Source of the DNA: CAYQZD01 sp964421875
GTDB lineage: Bacteria; Electryoneota; Tariuqbacteria; Tariuqbacterales; Tariuqbacteraceae
Assembly: GCA_964421875.1 (NCBI GenBank)
Contig: CAYQZD010000164.1
Location: 1 to 6,801 of the forward strand
DNA length: 6,801 bases
Reading direction: 5' to 3'
The notes beneath the pieces are model-generated. The model did not search any database, was not told where the DNA came from, and was given only the letters and a program-made list of their open reading frames with translations. Made by a program: the position numbers and the translations under genes. Numbering within the stretch: position 1 is the stretch's first letter; each line of letters begins with the position of its first letter. This document shows positions 5,031-6,801 of the stretch, in pieces.

Positions 5031-6170
5031 TCAGGAGTGGACGATTTCGCTGTATGCGGCAGGGTCGGTGACGCCTTCGGTGAGAAGTAGAAGTATATGG
5101 GATTCAGGGGATAGCTTGAGATGTTTCCGGGCGGGCTCAGCCTCCGGGCTCTCGAAAAGTGCTAACAATCCCGCCAGTCCCGCCACCCCGCTTTCGCTGG
5201 CGGGAATGCCTTGGGCGGCAAGGATGCGCATCGCCTCACGGCTGTAGTGGTCTTCGAGGGCGAGGAAACAGTCAATCCCCTGCTCCACCATAGGATAAGC
5301 GGCAGTCGCCAGGGTACCGCAATTCAAACCTGCCATAATGGAATTCTGGGGAGCGGGCAGCGTTATCACTTCTCCCGCTTCGACTGCATCCATAGCGCAA
5401 GCGGCGGATAACGGTTCTACGCCGACTATTCGCGGATTTGACGAAGCGTCTTTATTGCGGAAATGGTTCACTGCGGCGGCGGCGAGGGAGCCGACACCTA
5501 TCTGGACGAAGACTATGTCAGGTTGTGGGAGTCCGGCACGGTTCAGTTCGTCCTCGATTTCCCAAAACAGGGTGGAATACCCTTCGATAATCCAATGGTT
5601 GACAGTTTCGTATCCTTCCCAGGAAGTATCCTGAATCAGGATGCTCTTTTCTCCCTGCTGAGCGGCGGCTTGAGCCACGGCGTCATCGTAGGAGCCATCG
5701 ACCACGACCACTTCGGCGCCTTCGGCGGCGATGGCTTCGATTCTGGCGGGGACGGTTCCCGCGGGGAGAAAGATACGCGCTTCAATTCCCAGCAGGCTCG
5801 ACATCCGGGCTACGCCGTGGCCGTGATTGCCGTCGCTGGCGGATAAAAGTCTCAAGGGCAGATGCGGTTGGATGCGGGCGCGGAGTTGTTCGATGTTTTC
5901 CCAGTCTGTCAGTTTCAAACCGAATTCGCTTTCCAGGATTTTCCACACCGCCCAGGAGGCTCCGAGGATTTTAAAGGCGGGGAGACCGAGCCGGCGGGAT
6001 TCGTCCTTGAGGTAGATTTCCTTCAGATTGTACTTATGCGCGAGGCTGGTCATTTTCCGTAGAGGAGTGGGGGCGGATTCCGGCAAGCGGCGGTGAAATT
6101 CCGCGGGCTCGCGGGAGGAGTGAGCTCCTTTATAAAAGGGAACAGTCTTATGATTAATCAGGGTGCGCAT
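5031..6170 (-). CDS. dpaL: Diaminopropionate ammonia-lyase family protein (PLP)
   Basis: The family is PLP-dependent fold type II and splits 2,3-diaminopropionate to pyruvate and ammonia in the cytoplasm. Motifs in order, numbered from the ATG at 6170 (379 residues; E. coli YgeX/DpaL is about 398): APTPL; LKDESRRLGLPAFKILGASWA with the likely Schiff-base Lys67; SASDGNHGHGVA with Asp113; LIQDTSWEGY with Asp181; the glycine-rich phosphate-binding loop GVGSLA near 225-230; IMAGLNCG; SGVAGLAG; and TEGVTDPAAYSEIV. These correspond to K77, D120 and D189 in the E. coli enzyme as I recall it. I prefer the ATG at 6170 over the TTG at 6248: the added 26 residues do not fit the family, and a possible promoter overlaps that TTG. 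No good ribosome binding site precedes either start, so the start is uncertain. The gene stands alone, without the partners seen beside ygeX. Its G+C (58% in a hand-counted 60-bp sample) is higher than its neighbours'. A related threonine-dehydratase-like activity is the main alternative. Confidence 0.88.
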   Translation of the reverse strand: MRTLINHKTVPFYKGAHSSREPAEFHRRLPESAPTPLRKMTSLAHKYNLKEIYLKDESRRLGLPAFKILGASWAVWKILESEFGLKLTDWENIEQLRARIQPHLPLRLLSASDGNHGHGVARMSSLLGIEARIFLPAGTVPARIEAIAAEGAEVVVVDGSYDDAVAQAAAQQGEKSILIQDTSWEGYETVNHWIIEGYSTLFWEIEDELNRAGLPQPDIVFVQIGVGSLAAAAVNHFRNKDASSNPRIVGVEPLSAACAMDAVEAGEVITLPAPQNSIMAGLNCGTLATAAYPMVEQGIDCFLALEDHYSREAMRILAAQGIPASESGVAGLAGLLALFESPEAEPARKHLKLSPESHILLLLTEGVTDPAAYSEIVHS

Positions 6171-6219
6171 ATTATTCGCGAAAGAAGTGGGGAATTTATC
6201 TTTGTACTTTAATGGATGA

Positions 6220-6248
6220 ATTTTACCTAATTTGTTTCCGAAAGGCAA
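6220..6248 (-). promoter_or_regulatory. Possible sigma70-type promoter for the lyase
   Basis: Read on the minus strand, TTGCCT (6248-6243) is a 4-of-6 match to the -35 box. After exactly 17 bases, TAAAAT (6225-6220) matches the -10 box at 5 of 6. Transcription would begin near 6213, leaving about 42 bases before the ATG at 6170. It is judged by eye only, in AT-rich DNA where chance matches are common. Confidence 0.35.
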
Positions 6249-6680
6249 GTATTTTGTCGAAACAACTTCTCAGGCTGAAATTATTCCATTTTCTGAGTGA
6301 CAATAGATTGAGAATCGAGTAAAATCTTTCGTCATAATCGATTGAAATTCTCCGTTACCATCCTAATCAGCCTCAATTTCACATCAGTATTTGTTAATAG
6401 TATTATTTTTACCCTACCCTTTACTAAAATTTGACTTTGAAAGAATTTTCCCATAAATTCTTATTAGGAAACATTTCTGATTTCTGGAGGTATTCTTTAC
6501 TATGCTATGATTGTATTCAATCCCGGCAATAAGTACTTTCCACTCTTCTCAACTAATAACAACGAATTTACACTGATAGATAGATGTTACCCTTCTATTT
6601 TGATAAGATACACACATTCGGTCGGCTTCAACGGTCATAGTATGCGCCTTTCCGCATAGTTACAGTTATATTAATAAACC
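6249..6680. other. AT-rich intergenic region, no gene seen
   Basis: No coding-like frame is visible on either strand. It contains a perfect 8-bp inverted repeat, AAGAATTT (6441-6448) and AAATTCTT (6455-6462), overlapping a possible forward promoter: TTGACT at 6431-6436, a 17-base spacer and TAAATT at 6454-6459. If real, this would fire towards the small ORF at 6695 with a leader of about 230 bases, and the inverted repeat would sit over the -10 box like an operator. A GGAGG at 6486-6490 is followed only by ATG-CTA-TGA, so it starts nothing. Confidence 0.4.
6641..6658 (+). repeat. 6-bp hairpin in the leader of the edge ORF
   Basis: TATGCG (6641-6646) pairs perfectly with CGCATA (6653-6658) around CCTTTC. 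No T run follows, so it is not a terminator. It lies 24 bases before the ribosome binding site of the ORF at 6695 and could be a leader structure, though a stem this short may be chance. Confidence 0.35.
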
Positions 6681-6694
6681 TGGGGGATAAAAAA

Positions 6695-6769
6695 ATGAAG
6701 CCTGACAACTCTCGCAATCGAACCAATGTCGTTCTCCGGGATAACATTGATACCCAGATTCTGTGTTAA
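6695..6769 (+). CDS. Small ORF with strong RBS, perhaps a broken edge gene
   Basis: ATG 6695 follows GGGGGA (6682-6687) at a 7-base spacing, the best-looking translation start in the right half of the window. It encodes 24 residues starting MKPDNSRNRTNVVLRDNIDT and ending ILC before TAA 6767-6769. After that stop the same frame stays open to the window edge and reads LGRFGIDLFK, which looks coding. It could be a short leader or small protein. It could also be the first part of a larger gene interrupted by a CAA-to-TAA change and cut by the window end. I do not recognise the protein, and the window is too short to decide. Confidence 0.4.
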   Translation: MKPDNSRNRTNVVLRDNIDTQILC

Positions 6770-6801
6770 CTTGGACGATTTGGTATCGACTTGTTCAAAA
6801 T

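Noticed and set aside
4741..5247. Forward 168-codon ORF across the terminator and the lyase 3' end
   Set aside because: It starts inside the terminator hairpin region, crosses intergenic repeats and runs antisense into the lyase gene; the composition is not protein-like.
5211..6062. Several forward ORFs of 62-127 codons
   Set aside because: They are antisense shadows of the G+C-rich lyase gene.
6171..6248. TTG 6248 as start of the lyase
   Set aside because: The 26 extra residues are not family-like, no ribosome binding site is present, and the bases double as a promoter candidate. It remains possible.

Overview
The window looks like accessory DNA from a Gram-negative bacterium. The phylum cannot be fixed from the sequence. 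The supporting signs are an exported repeat protein with a type I signal peptide, dispersed palindromic repeats of the GTCATTCC...GGAGTGAC type, and tandem direct repeats at the left edge like those at the ends of IS21-family elements. There is no rRNA, tRNA or CRISPR array.

Layout from left to right. Positions 1-48 hold a 24-bp direct repeat, probably an insertion-sequence end. Next comes a decayed coding stretch (41-526) interrupted by an in-frame TAA. A 233-bp structured element with terminal inverted repeats (599-831) follows. The main feature is one large broken gene (955-4466) for a secreted protein made of seven tandem ~123-residue domains that resemble DUF1036, then a highly charged helical stretch and a diverged eighth domain. 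The gene is split into two frames by a clean 43-bp deletion inside repeat 3. Repeat 3 measures 326 bp where repeats 2 and 4 measure 369 bp, and the scar lies at a 10-bp microhomology. After its TGA stop the same frame stays open for another 87 codons without a start (4467-4730) and ends at a strong Rho-independent terminator (4748-4772).

A structured intergenic region (4773-5030) separates this from a convergently oriented, apparently intact gene on the minus strand (6170-5031). It encodes a PLP-dependent enzyme of the diaminopropionate ammonia-lyase family, with the PLP lysine and both catalytic aspartates in place. Its base composition is visibly richer in G+C than the repeat gene. The last 550 bp are AT-rich intergenic DNA ending in a small ORF with a very good ribosome binding site (6695-6769), which may be the start of a gene cut by the window edge or already broken.

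The genes do not form an obvious pathway. The best candidate for something undescribed is the multi-domain DUF1036-like surface or periplasmic protein and its repeat-mediated on/off lesion. The lyase looks like an unrelated neighbour.
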